From: CALDOK01 sp964481655
GTDB lineage: Bacteria; Myxococcota_A; UBA796; JAFGLY01
Assembly (NCBI GenBank): GCA_964481655.1
Contig: CAYZVO010000012.1
Span: 9,898 to 73,897, forward strand
DNA: 64,000 bases
Reading direction: 5' to 3'
Shown one piece after another: positions 33,790 through 42,077 of the stretch. The notes below the pieces were generated by a model. That model had not been told where the DNA came from and searched no databases. It saw only the letters and a list, made by a program, of their open reading frames with translations. A program made the position numbers and the translations under genes. Position 1 is the stretch's first letter, and each line of letters opens with the position of its first letter.

Positions 33790-35010
33790 CTAGGTCTGGG
33801 AGGCGGCCTCCCGCGCCTCGATGGTCTTGATCGTCGCCGTCGCCAGCCTGCGCAGGCTTGGGCGCATCCCGGGATGCTTCGCCACCATCTCGAGGCTGGG
33901 GCGCACGCTGTGGTCGCCCTGGGCGACCTTCAGGATGGCGACCATCAGGCGCACGTCGGGGGTGCGAGGGGCGAGCTTGACGGCCTGGCGCAGGTGGGCC
34001 TCGGCGGCCGCGATGCTGCGCGGTTCCGGGCGGTAGAGGTAGAGCAAGGCCGCCCGGGTGTGGGGGAACCAGTGGCCCTGCAGCTGGGTGCAGGCCTTGC
34101 CGTGCAGCTGGCGTGCGGTCTCGCCGTCGCCCTGCAGCTCGGCCTCGAGGGCCTGCAGCACGGTGAGCGCGCCGGCAGCCTTGGGGTGCTCCATGTCACC
34201 GGCGGTGGCGATGAGGCCCTGGATGGCCTCGAGTCCGGCCTGCTCGCACCACAGGCGAGCCAGCTCGATGAGGTGCAGGGGCTCGAGGGCCGCGTGCTCC
34301 TGCACGGTCTGCAGCATGGGGGGCACGCGCTCACCGCGCCCGGCCAGCAGCTCGAGCTCGGCGAGATCCATCAGCAGCCCCGGGGTCTGCACCAACCCGC
34401 CGGCCAGCAAGCCGGCGATGCGGTCGGCACCCTCGGCCACCTGGCCGGTCATGCGGAACAGGCGCGCCATGGCCCGGTAGGGGCCCTCGTGGGCGGGGTT
34501 GAGCTGCTGGGCCAGCCGCAGCATGTCCAGGGCGGGCTGAAGGCGGCCGGTGGCCATGAGCACCAGCCCCAGCCCGAAGTGGGCCTCGGCGCTCTTCGGG
34601 TCCTGATCGATGGCGCGGGACAGCTCGGCCTCGGCGTCATCCATGCGGCGCAGCCGGAACAGGGCGCGACCCACGAGCACCCGTGAGGCAGCGTCGGCTG
34701 GATCGTCGGCCAGCAGGCCCCGGGCGGCGTCGAGGCCGGACTCGGTGCGGCCCAGCTCGATGAGGGCCTCGGCCCGCAGCCGGGCGGAGAAGAGGGCCAG
34801 CTCGGGCGCGGGCGCGTCGTAGCCACCCGCGGCGTCCAGCACGGCCTGCCAGCGCCCTTGCCCGGCGGAGACCGCCGCCTGGCTGATGGTGCTGACGCCG
34901 CGCACCCGGTCGGCCAGCGCGGCCTGGTCCTGGGAGACCTGGGCGTAGTCGCCCAGCGTCGCGGCCACCCGCAGCCGCTCGAGGATGGTGAGGATCTCGC
35001 TCGTGTCCAT
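33790..35010 (-). CDS. TPR-repeat protein (406 aa)
   Basis: It is helical throughout with recognisable tetratricopeptide units: ARLRAEALIELGRTESGLDA, VLVGRALFRLRRMDDAEAEL, AHFGLGLVLMATGRLQPALD and PYRAMARLFRMTGQVAEGAD. There is no signal peptide and no catalytic domain, so it is probably a cytoplasmic adaptor. It begins 56 bp after the stop of the 743-aa orphan on the same strand and is likely cotranscribed; it may serve as a chaperone or docking factor for that protein, which is inference from position only. Confidence 0.88.
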   Translation of the reverse strand: MDTSEILTILERLRVAATLGDYAQVSQDQAALADRVRGVSTISQAAVSAGQGRWQAVLDAAGGYDAPAPELALFSARLRAEALIELGRTESGLDAARGLLADDPADAASRVLVGRALFRLRRMDDAEAELSRAIDQDPKSAEAHFGLGLVLMATGRLQPALDMLRLAQQLNPAHEGPYRAMARLFRMTGQVAEGADRIAGLLAGGLVQTPGLLMDLAELELLAGRGERVPPMLQTVQEHAALEPLHLIELARLWCEQAGLEAIQGLIATAGDMEHPKAAGALTVLQALEAELQGDGETARQLHGKACTQLQGHWFPHTRAALLYLYRPEPRSIAAAEAHLRQAVKLAPRTPDVRLMVAILKVAQGDHSVRPSLEMVAKHPGMRPSLRRLATATIKTIEAREAASQT

Positions 35011-35066
35011 GTGGCCTCACGGTCACGGCCACGGGGCCGCGCGCTGTCAGGAGGGTCCCGTCGGGG

Positions 35067-37298
35067 CTACCAGAGGTCGAAGAGGTCGTCGCCCACCCAG
35101 TCCACCGCGGTGGCCAGGGCCCCGGACCAGCCGCCTTCGGCCTTCTCTTCTTCCATCCACTCGTCGATCTTGGCCTGGATGATGTCCACGGCGTCGTCGT
35201 ACCAGTCCGAGGCCTGCTCGAGGGCCTTGACCAGCCACTCGGTGCCGCGCATGAACAGCACGCCGGCGAAGCGCACGCCGTCGATGGCGTCGAGGATGAG
35301 GTCCGTGTGCACGCCCGCGCCCAGGCCGACGGTGCCCGCCAGGGAACCGCTGACGTTGATCTTGCCACCCTTGAGGGTGAGCCCGAACTTGGCCTCACCG
35401 CCGATGCCGGCGGAGCCTTCCACGCCGGCCTTGCCGGTGAGCAGGTCGGACTTGCCGGAGCCGATGAGCACCCGGGAGACCTCGGTCCAGGTGGAGTCGG
35501 GGACCTTGTCCACCAGGTAGTCGTCGAAGCCGCCGGGCAGGGACTTGGCGAAGCCCTTGACCAGCTGGGTGTAGTCGGGCTGGCGGCGCCAACGGATCTT
35601 CGCACCGACCTCGACCCCGGCCTTGGCGCCGGCGAAGGCCTTGCCGCCGCCGGAGACCTGCACGCCCAGATCGTCGCCCTTCGAGATGTCCAGATCGATG
35701 TTGCCGTTGGCCTCGGCCAGGACCGCGGCGCTGACTCCGGCGGTGACGGCCACATCGACCTTCTCGCCCAACATGGTCCAGCCGAAGGTGGGGGCCTCGA
35801 TGCGGGCGTTGCCGCCGATGAGGGTGGCCTTGGCGCCGGCGCTGCCGCCGACCTTGATGGCGTCATCGGTGATCGTGGCGCGGCCCTTGGCGTTGGCTTC
35901 GGCGCTCAGGGCGTTCCAGGAGGCCTCGGCCTCGCCGCCGCCGTTGTCCCACTTGTGCTGGATCTTCTGCTCGTAGAGGCTGGCCTTGGCGCCAGCGTTG
36001 ACCTCGGCGTAGCGGTTGCCGTCGTCGTCCTTGCCAGCCTTGGCGCCGGCCTCGGCTTCGGTCTTGCCCCAGGTGGTGGTGAGGCGGGTGTGCTTGTCGA
36101 GCTTGTCGACCGTCTCGCTGTGGGTGTCTGTGATCTTGCGGCTGATGCCGGCGGACTGCCGGTCGGCGGACAGGGTGGTGGCGTCCTCGTGCTTGCCGGT
36201 GACGATGGGGGAGCCATCCGCCGCCACAGAGCGGGTCTGGGTGGTCTCCTTGAAGGTCAGGCTGCCGCCGATGCCCTTGTCGGTGCGGTAGCCCACGTCG
36301 CCGCGGACACCCTCCTGGGTCTGGTCGCTGACCTTGGTGCCGTCCTCGAGGACGCGCTCCTCGATGACGCCGGAGGTGTAGCCGTAGCCGACGCCCACGC
36401 CGTGATCGACGGTCTTCTCGTCGTCCTTCTTGCCGTGGATCCGTTCGCCGGAGACGGAGTAGTCGTGATCCGAGGTGTAGGTGGTCTTGCTGCCGTCGCC
36501 GTGGTCGGTGGTGATCCTCGAGCCGGTGCCGCCGGTGAACTTCAGGCCGCCGGTCTTGGTGTCGCCATCCTTGGTCAGCGAGCCTTCGCCGCCGGCCTTC
36601 CAGTAGTCGGTGTGGGTGAGGTTCCCATCCGTGCGGGTGTCATCGACCCGGACCTCCGAGCCCACCTTGTTGGTGCCGCCCCAGTTGACCTTCTTGTCCT
36701 TGTCGGCGCCGGGGCCGAACTCGGAGCTGACGGAGCTGTGGCGACCGAAGTCGGAGGACTCGGTCTGGGAGGTGGTGATGGTGCGGGTGGTGCCGTCGGA
36801 GCCGGTGTACTTGGCGCGCTGCTTCTTGTCGTAGTTGAGGTACTGGGTCTCTTCGGCCCGCTTCCACTCTTCCTCTTCGAAGGCGGCTTCGTTCTGCTCG
36901 TCGGACTCACCGACCATCCGGAAGGTGACATCGTCGGAGGTGGTGCTCGCGTCGGAGACGGGCGCGGCGCCGCGGCCGGCGCTGACCGAGCTGCTGCTCG
37001 AACCGCCCCAACCGAACAGATCGCCCAACCAGCCGAAGAACCCGCCCTCGCCCATGTCGCCGCCCACATCTTCGCTGGGGCCGGCGGATTCGGTGCCCTC
37101 GAGCTGCAGCGGGCCGACGGTCTGGCCGGCGATGCTGGTGCTGGAGCTGTCCTGTTCTTCGGCCGGCGTGCTCAAGGTGGCCACGTCGCCGGAGGCGCTG
37201 GTGGTCTGGTTCTCGTTGGCGATGTCCACGCTCTGATCGACCGCGGCCGACTCGAGGACCTGCTCCTTCTTCTTGGCGCGGGTCTTGGACAACGACAT
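35067..37298 (-). CDS. Orphan Gly/Ala/Thr-rich protein, toxin-like or structural (743 aa)
   Basis: The start at 37298 (MSLSKTRAKKKEQVLESAAV) follows GGAGG. There is no Sec signal. Parts: an unstructured Ser/Thr/Glu-rich head (1-80); a Trp/Gly amphipathic patch GGFFGWLGDLFGWGG (85-99); a charged stretch (120-165); a long Thr/Gly/Asp-rich zone of short strands (165-410, with repeats such as DHGDGSKTTYTSDHDYS and GVGVGYGYTSG); a Gly/Ala zone (410-570, with AEAGAKAGK, GGSAGAKATL and GKAFAGAKAGVEVGAK); a small helical-beta region (572-665) and an acidic helical tail rich in Trp (685-743). I recognise no family. Ala/Gly-rich strand zones of this kind occur in some large effector-like proteins, but no toxin domain is visible. 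Confidence 0.85.
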   Translation of the reverse strand: MSLSKTRAKKKEQVLESAAVDQSVDIANENQTTSASGDVATLSTPAEEQDSSSTSIAGQTVGPLQLEGTESAGPSEDVGGDMGEGGFFGWLGDLFGWGGSSSSSVSAGRGAAPVSDASTTSDDVTFRMVGESDEQNEAAFEEEEWKRAEETQYLNYDKKQRAKYTGSDGTTRTITTSQTESSDFGRHSSVSSEFGPGADKDKKVNWGGTNKVGSEVRVDDTRTDGNLTHTDYWKAGGEGSLTKDGDTKTGGLKFTGGTGSRITTDHGDGSKTTYTSDHDYSVSGERIHGKKDDEKTVDHGVGVGYGYTSGVIEERVLEDGTKVSDQTQEGVRGDVGYRTDKGIGGSLTFKETTQTRSVAADGSPIVTGKHEDATTLSADRQSAGISRKITDTHSETVDKLDKHTRLTTTWGKTEAEAGAKAGKDDDGNRYAEVNAGAKASLYEQKIQHKWDNGGGEAEASWNALSAEANAKGRATITDDAIKVGGSAGAKATLIGGNARIEAPTFGWTMLGEKVDVAVTAGVSAAVLAEANGNIDLDISKGDDLGVQVSGGGKAFAGAKAGVEVGAKIRWRRQPDYTQLVKGFAKSLPGGFDDYLVDKVPDSTWTEVSRVLIGSGKSDLLTGKAGVEGSAGIGGEAKFGLTLKGGKINVSGSLAGTVGLGAGVHTDLILDAIDGVRFAGVLFMRGTEWLVKALEQASDWYDDAVDIIQAKIDEWMEEEKAEGGWSGALATAVDWVGDDLFDLW

Positions 37299-37352
37299 GG
37301 GCACCTCCAGAGGACACACGAGGGGCGTTGGCGAGCCATCGCGTGAGTGAGC

Positions 37353-37358
37353 AGTATA
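37353..37358 (-). promoter_or_regulatory. Candidate -10 element of the 743-aa orphan gene
   Basis: On the minus strand the bases read TATACT, five of six consensus positions, 55 bp upstream of the ATG. I see no convincing -35 element at 16-18 bp, so an alternative sigma factor or activator would be needed. Confidence 0.3.
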
Positions 37359-37437
37359 GCCTCCATCCACGCGTTCCGGAGGGTCGTCTGCACCTCGGTG
37401 GGATATGCAGCCCGCCCGCTCGCCCCAGAGGACCTCC

Positions 37438-38070
37438 ATGCTGCTGATGGGCATCGACGAAGCAGGCCGCGGCTGCGTGCTGGGGCCCCTGGTGGTGGCC
37501 GCCTTCGCCTGCGACGACAGCCAGCTCGAGGCCCTCGCCGCCACCGGCGTCACCGACTCGAAGAAGCTGAGCGCCAAGCGCCGGCAGGCCCTGCTGGAGC
37601 CCCTGGCCGCCCTCGGCGCGGCGACGCTGCACGAGGTCACCCCGGCGCAGATCGACGCGGGCAACATCAACACCCTCGAGCTCGAGGCCATGGCCGCGCT
37701 GATCCGCGCGGGGCGGCCCGACGCGGTCTGGATCGACGGCCCGGTGCATCCCCGGGGCATCCCCCGCTTCGAGCGGCAGCTCCGGGCCCTGCTCGAGCAC
37801 GACCCCGAGCTGGTCATCGAGCCCAAGGCCGACCTGAACTACCCGGTGGTGAGCGCGGCCTCCATCTTCGCCAAGACCACCCGCGACGCCCACATCCACG
37901 CCCTGGACGGCGTGGGCAGCGGCTACCCCTCGGACCCCAAGACCCGCGCCCACCTCCAGGCCCTCATCGCCACCGGCGAGCCCCTGCCCCCCTACGTGCG
38001 CCAGCGCTGGGGCACGGTGCGGGACCTCTACCAGATGAGCCTGCTGCCGAGCCCGCCGGAGCGCCCGTGA
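37438..38070 (+). CDS. rnhB: Ribonuclease HII
   Basis: ATG 37438 follows AGAGGACC and gives 210 aa; ATG 37447 is also possible. The enzyme removes RNA from RNA-DNA hybrids and misincorporated ribonucleotides. The metal-binding carboxylates are Asp7 and Glu8 in GIDEAGRG, Asp100 in WIDGP and Asp132 in EPKAD. DSKKLS (40-45) and VSAASIFAKTTRD (138-150) are family motifs. The GSGYPSDPKT segment follows. It heads a four-gene plus-strand unit with glycan genes, overlapping the glycosyltransferase gene by 4 bp, an arrangement without obvious functional logic. Confidence 0.96.
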   Translation: MLLMGIDEAGRGCVLGPLVVAAFACDDSQLEALAATGVTDSKKLSAKRRQALLEPLAALGAATLHEVTPAQIDAGNINTLELEAMAALIRAGRPDAVWIDGPVHPRGIPRFERQLRALLEHDPELVIEPKADLNYPVVSAASIFAKTTRDAHIHALDGVGSGYPSDPKTRAHLQALIATGEPLPPYVRQRWGTVRDLYQMSLLPSPPERP

Positions 38071-38777
38071 AGACCCTCGGCCTGTCCATCCCGCTGTACG
38101 ACGAGCAGGACGGCTGCGCGCGCGAGGTCGACGCCCTGGTCGAGGCCCTGGACGCCGCCGACATCCCCCACGAGCTGGTGCTGGTGAACAACGGCTCCAC
38201 CGACGCCACCCCCGGGATCATCGACGAGCTCGCCCGCCGGCATCCGGGCGTGCGCACCGTGCACCTGCCCCAGAACGCCGGCTACGGCGGCGGGATCCTG
38301 ATGGGTCTGGCGGCCCTCGACACCCCCTGGCAGGGCTGGCACTGGGGCGATGGCCAGATCCGGCCCGCCAAGGTGGTGGCCGCCTGCCAGCGCATGGCCC
38401 GGGGCGACCTGGACCTCGTCAAGGTCCGCCGGGTCCAGCGCGACGACGGCTGGCAGCGCCTGCTCATCAGCACCGCCTACAACCGGGTGGCCTGCCCCGC
38501 GCTCGGCGTGGGCATCCCCGACGTCAACGGCTGCCCCAAGATCTTCACCCACGAAGCCCTGGCCCAGCTGCGGCCTCGCTCCCGGGACTGGCTGCTGGAC
38601 CTCGAGGTCATCCAGGGCGCCCAGCGCGCCGGCATGCGCATCGACTGGATCGAGGCCACCATGCACGCCCGCCAGGGTGGAGCCAGCAAGGTCAAGGCCG
38701 ACACCGTGGCCCAGTTCCTGAAGTCCATGGCCCTGGCGCGGCTCGGCCTCGCCCCCTGGGAGCGTGATGGGCGCTAA
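38067..38777 (+). CDS. Family 2 glycosyltransferase (polyprenyl-phosphate sugar synthase-like)
   Basis: The GTG at 38067 overlaps the rnhB stop (GTGA) and gives 236 aa. The GT-A fold marks are LSIPLYDEQDG (6-16), LVLVNNGSTDATP (near 42-54), PQNAGYGGGILMGL (around 70-83) and, in place of a classic DxD, WGDGQ followed by DLEVIQGAQ. It has no membrane tail. It resembles the family that makes polyprenyl-phosphate-linked sugars or elongates glycans from nucleotide sugars. Its place before two membrane proteins, one of them GT-C, suits a supplier of lipid-linked sugar. Confidence 0.88.
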   Translation: MKTLGLSIPLYDEQDGCAREVDALVEALDAADIPHELVLVNNGSTDATPGIIDELARRHPGVRTVHLPQNAGYGGGILMGLAALDTPWQGWHWGDGQIRPAKVVAACQRMARGDLDLVKVRRVQRDDGWQRLLISTAYNRVACPALGVGIPDVNGCPKIFTHEALAQLRPRSRDWLLDLEVIQGAQRAGMRIDWIEATMHARQGGASKVKADTVAQFLKSMALARLGLAPWERDGR

Positions 38778-38786
38778 GCTGCTCCC

Positions 38787-40466
38787 ATGCCCCCATCGCG
38801 CTGGCGCCTGACCCACGAACCCTCCGGAGCCTTCCTGGCCGGAGCGGCGCTGTGCACCGTGGGCCTGATCCGGCTGGACGCCTTCCCACCATGGCTGCTG
38901 CTGGCGAGCGCGGCCGCCGCCGGGCTGGTCTGCACCACCCCCTGGGCCCTGGTGCTGCTGGCCCGGGGCATGGCTGACAGCCAGCCCGACCACCCTCCCC
39001 TCGCCCAGCTGCTGCGCGGAGCGCTCATCACCGGGCTGGTGGTGCTGCTGCTGGACCTGGCGGCCTACGCGCTGCTGCGCCAGCTGGCGGAGCTGTCAGC
39101 CCTGGTGGTGGTCCGCCCGGTGCTGGCGACGCTGGCCCTGCCCGCCGGCGCGGCGCTGCTGGCCTGCCTCGGGACCTGGCTGGGCCTTCGCGCCACGGCG
39201 CGCCTGCCCTCGACGGCCAGCCCGTGGCCCTGTTTCGGGGGGGCGCTGGGGGTGCTCGCCCTGTCGAGCCTCGTCGCAGGCTGGCGGCCACCCCCGAGGG
39301 CCAGCACCAGCGACGCGCTCCCCCCCACCGGAGAGGCTGCCCCCGCGCTCCTGGTGCTCGGGGTGGACGCCGTGGGGGCCGAGATCTTCGAGCGCTACCG
39401 CCACCGGATGCCCCACCTGGACGCCTTCGCCCGCGGCGCCGCCCGGGGCCGGCTTGAGCCGGAGCCCCCCTACCTCTCCCCCGCCATCTGGACCTCCATC
39501 GCCACGGGTCGCCCGTCCCGGGACCACGGGGTCTCGAACTACGAGCTGTGGGCCGATCACCCCGCCGTGGGCACCGTCCCCATCGACCGCTTCTACACCG
39601 ATCCCAGCACCTCGCTGCTCATCCTCCCGGCCATCGCCGCCTGGCGGGGGGCGTGGCTCGGGGTGCTGCCCTCGACCCGCCTGCACCGGGACGGTGGGGC
39701 GTTCTGGCAGAGCTGGGAGCACGCCGGGGTCGTCTGCTGGCCCGCCAGCTGGCCCGCGGACGACAGCGCCGAGCTGGTGGTCAGCGACCGCTGGCCGCCG
39801 GACCGCACCGAGACCCTGTTCCAGTACCGGACCGACCTGCCGGACCAGGTCCACCCCCCCGCCGCCGCCGCGGCCCTCGCCCCCCTGCGGCGCAGCCCCA
39901 CGGAGGACCCGGACCCCGAAGTGCTCGCCATGGCGACCTTCAGCGAGCAGGAGCGCGCGGCGTTCCACGCCGCCCTCGAGGACGACCTGGCCACCCCGCG
40001 GGATCAGCCGTTCTCCAACCTCCACTACGCCTGGCTCAACGACCGCTCCTGCGTCGAGGCCGGGGCCTGGATGCTGGACGAGCAGCGCCCGGAGCTGGCG
40101 GTCATCTACCTGATGGGGCCGGACCTGGTGGGCCACGCCTTCCTGCCCGACGGCGACGGGCGGGTGGCGGGCTTCGACGCGCCCGACGCCGAGCGCCTGG
40201 CGGCCGTCTTCCCCGCCTACCTCGAGCGCCTGGACCAGGACATCGGCCGCCTGCTCGCCTACGCCGGCCCCGAGACCACCACGGTGGTGATCACAGACCA
40301 CGGCCTGCAGCACCAGGGCACCGGCCTGTTCAGCGTCTGGCACGCCGGCGATGGCCTCGTGCTGGTGCAGGGCCCGGGGGTCCGGGCCGATCAGGAGCTG
40401 GGCAGCCGCCCCGCCGACGCCTGGCTCGAGCTGTTGCAGCCCGGGTCCCGCGATACCAGGCCGTGA
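38787..40466 (+). CDS. Membrane alkaline-phosphatase-superfamily phosphodiesterase-like protein
   Basis: In this 559-aa protein five or so transmembrane segments (to about residue 170) are followed by a large domain of the nucleotide pyrophosphatase/phosphodiesterase type. It has GVDAV with metal ligand Asp194, SPAIWTSIATG with nucleophile Thr236, MGPDLVGHAF with the Asp/His metal pair, and VITDHGLQHQGTGLF near the end with Asp-His. Such enzymes cleave phosphodiesters or transfer phospho-groups such as phosphoethanolamine or glycerol phosphate outside the membrane. It lies 9 bp after the glycosyltransferase gene and overlaps the next gene by one base. Confidence 0.87.
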   Translation: MPPSRWRLTHEPSGAFLAGAALCTVGLIRLDAFPPWLLLASAAAAGLVCTTPWALVLLARGMADSQPDHPPLAQLLRGALITGLVVLLLDLAAYALLRQLAELSALVVVRPVLATLALPAGAALLACLGTWLGLRATARLPSTASPWPCFGGALGVLALSSLVAGWRPPPRASTSDALPPTGEAAPALLVLGVDAVGAEIFERYRHRMPHLDAFARGAARGRLEPEPPYLSPAIWTSIATGRPSRDHGVSNYELWADHPAVGTVPIDRFYTDPSTSLLILPAIAAWRGAWLGVLPSTRLHRDGGAFWQSWEHAGVVCWPASWPADDSAELVVSDRWPPDRTETLFQYRTDLPDQVHPPAAAAALAPLRRSPTEDPDPEVLAMATFSEQERAAFHAALEDDLATPRDQPFSNLHYAWLNDRSCVEAGAWMLDEQRPELAVIYLMGPDLVGHAFLPDGDGRVAGFDAPDAERLAAVFPAYLERLDQDIGRLLAYAGPETTTVVITDHGLQHQGTGLFSVWHAGDGLVLVQGPGVRADQELGSRPADAWLELLQPGSRDTRP

Positions 40467-42064
40467 TGGACCCTCGCCTCCGAGCCCTGATCCCCCGCCT
40501 GCGGTCTCCCACCGGCTGCGCTGTGGTGGTCGGCTTGGCGCTGCTGGCCCTGGTGGTCGGGCAGCTGGGCGGCTGGCCCACCGCCGGGCGGGTGCTGGCC
40601 GTGGCCCTGCTGCCGCTGATGGTGCAGCCCAGCCGCGACCCCACCGCCCGCTGGAGGCCCGGCCTCGACGCGGCCCAGGCCGTGGGCGCGGGCCTGCTGC
40701 TGGCCGTGCTCTGCCAGTGGGTCTGGGCCCCGGGCCTGCTGGTCGAAGGCCAGACCACAGGCAGCGACGTGGCCGAGTGGTTCTGGACCCTGCACTCCCT
40801 GTCCAACCCCGGCTGGGAGCACTTCAGCACCAACCGCTACCCCCTGGCCCCGGTGCTCGTGCGGCTGCTCACCGCCGCCGAGAACCCCCACGGCGCCTGG
40901 TACGCGGCGGCCATCGGATCCATGGCGGTCACCGGAGCCGGCATCTGGCTGTGGGCGCGCGGGGTCGCCAGCGCCGCGGCCGCCTGGGTGGCGGTGCTGA
41001 TGGTGGGGGCGCTGCCGGATCTGGTGGTGATGTGCCGCAACGTCACCGGCTACCCCGAGCTCATCGCCACCTGGACCCTCGCCGCGGGCCTGGCCGCCTA
41101 CGCCCTGCGCCACCCCCACCCCTGGACCTGCCTGCTGGCGGGGCTGGGCTGGGCCGCCTGCTTCGCCGTGGACGCCCGCGGCCTGATCCCGGGGCTGGTG
41201 ATCGGGGTGGTGGCCCTGGCCGGCGCTGTGTCGGTGAGCGGCCGCTGGTGGCGACGGCTGGCCTGCACCGGGTTGGTGCTGGCGCCCCTGGTGGCCTCCT
41301 GGCTGACCTACAGCATCCTGCCCACCAAGCCCCGCCCCCTCGAGGCCCTGCTCGCGACCTCGGTCCAGGTCAGCTACCACCGCACCGGCCAGGAGTCGCC
41401 ATGGGATCTGGGCGTGTCCGACGGCTGGATCTGGGGCCGGAGCATGCCCTGGGACATCCCGCGCTCACTGCAGGCCATGACCGAGCAACGCGGACGCCTG
41501 AACCCCGCGGTGGCCAGCTCGAGCGAGCAGCGCACCGCGGTCGAGCGCAACGTGCTCCCCATCGCCTCGGTGCTGGGCGCGCTGGCGCTGCTGGCCCTGG
41601 GCTGGTGCCTGCGCCCCGCCCGCGACGGCCTGCACGGCTGGCGGGCCTGGCTGGGTCGCATCGATCTGCGGGCGCTGGGCGCCCTGCTCCCCCTCGCCGC
41701 CTCGGTCACCTGGTTCCTGAGCGCCGCCCAGTACGAGTACCACGGCCGCTACTTCGCCCTGGCCATGCCCGGCGCGGCGCTGCTCATGGGCCTGGGGCTG
41801 GGCCTGCTGGCTCGTCACCGGCCATCCTGGCTGCCTGTCCTGGTGGCCCTGCTGCTGCTCTGGGCCGTCCCCAGCGCGCTCAACGTGCGGGCGCTGTGGC
41901 GCGGACGGGGGGCCGCTCAGCAGGAGCTGCAGCAGTGCCTGGCGGTGGTCCGGGGCCAGCAGCCCGCCCCCAGCGGCGAACACCGCCGCGAGGACAACGG
42001 CCTGTACGAGTGCGTCGCCGCACAGTCCAAGCCCCTGGATCAGCCGATCCGCTGGCCGTGGTAG
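40466..42064 (+). CDS. GT-C membrane glycosyltransferase, second copy (532 aa)
   Basis: ATG 40466 shares its A with the stop of the upstream gene. Eleven or so hydrophobic spans fill the protein; the first periplasmic loop carries GSDVAEWFWTLHSLSNPGWE, an acidic loop as in polyprenyl-phosphate-sugar transferases, and a second motif HGRYFALAMPGAALL lies late in the protein. There is a short soluble tail with Cys. With the family 2 transferase and the phosphodiesterase it likely builds or decorates a surface glycan. Sequence family assignment beyond GT-C is not possible by eye. Confidence 0.78.
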   Translation: MDPRLRALIPRLRSPTGCAVVVGLALLALVVGQLGGWPTAGRVLAVALLPLMVQPSRDPTARWRPGLDAAQAVGAGLLLAVLCQWVWAPGLLVEGQTTGSDVAEWFWTLHSLSNPGWEHFSTNRYPLAPVLVRLLTAAENPHGAWYAAAIGSMAVTGAGIWLWARGVASAAAAWVAVLMVGALPDLVVMCRNVTGYPELIATWTLAAGLAAYALRHPHPWTCLLAGLGWAACFAVDARGLIPGLVIGVVALAGAVSVSGRWWRRLACTGLVLAPLVASWLTYSILPTKPRPLEALLATSVQVSYHRTGQESPWDLGVSDGWIWGRSMPWDIPRSLQAMTEQRGRLNPAVASSSEQRTAVERNVLPIASVLGALALLALGWCLRPARDGLHGWRAWLGRIDLRALGALLPLAASVTWFLSAAQYEYHGRYFALAMPGAALLMGLGLGLLARHRPSWLPVLVALLLLWAVPSALNVRALWRGRGAAQQELQQCLAVVRGQQPAPSGEHRREDNGLYECVAAQSKPLDQPIRWPW

Positions 42065-42077
42065 CCGTAGAGCTTCG

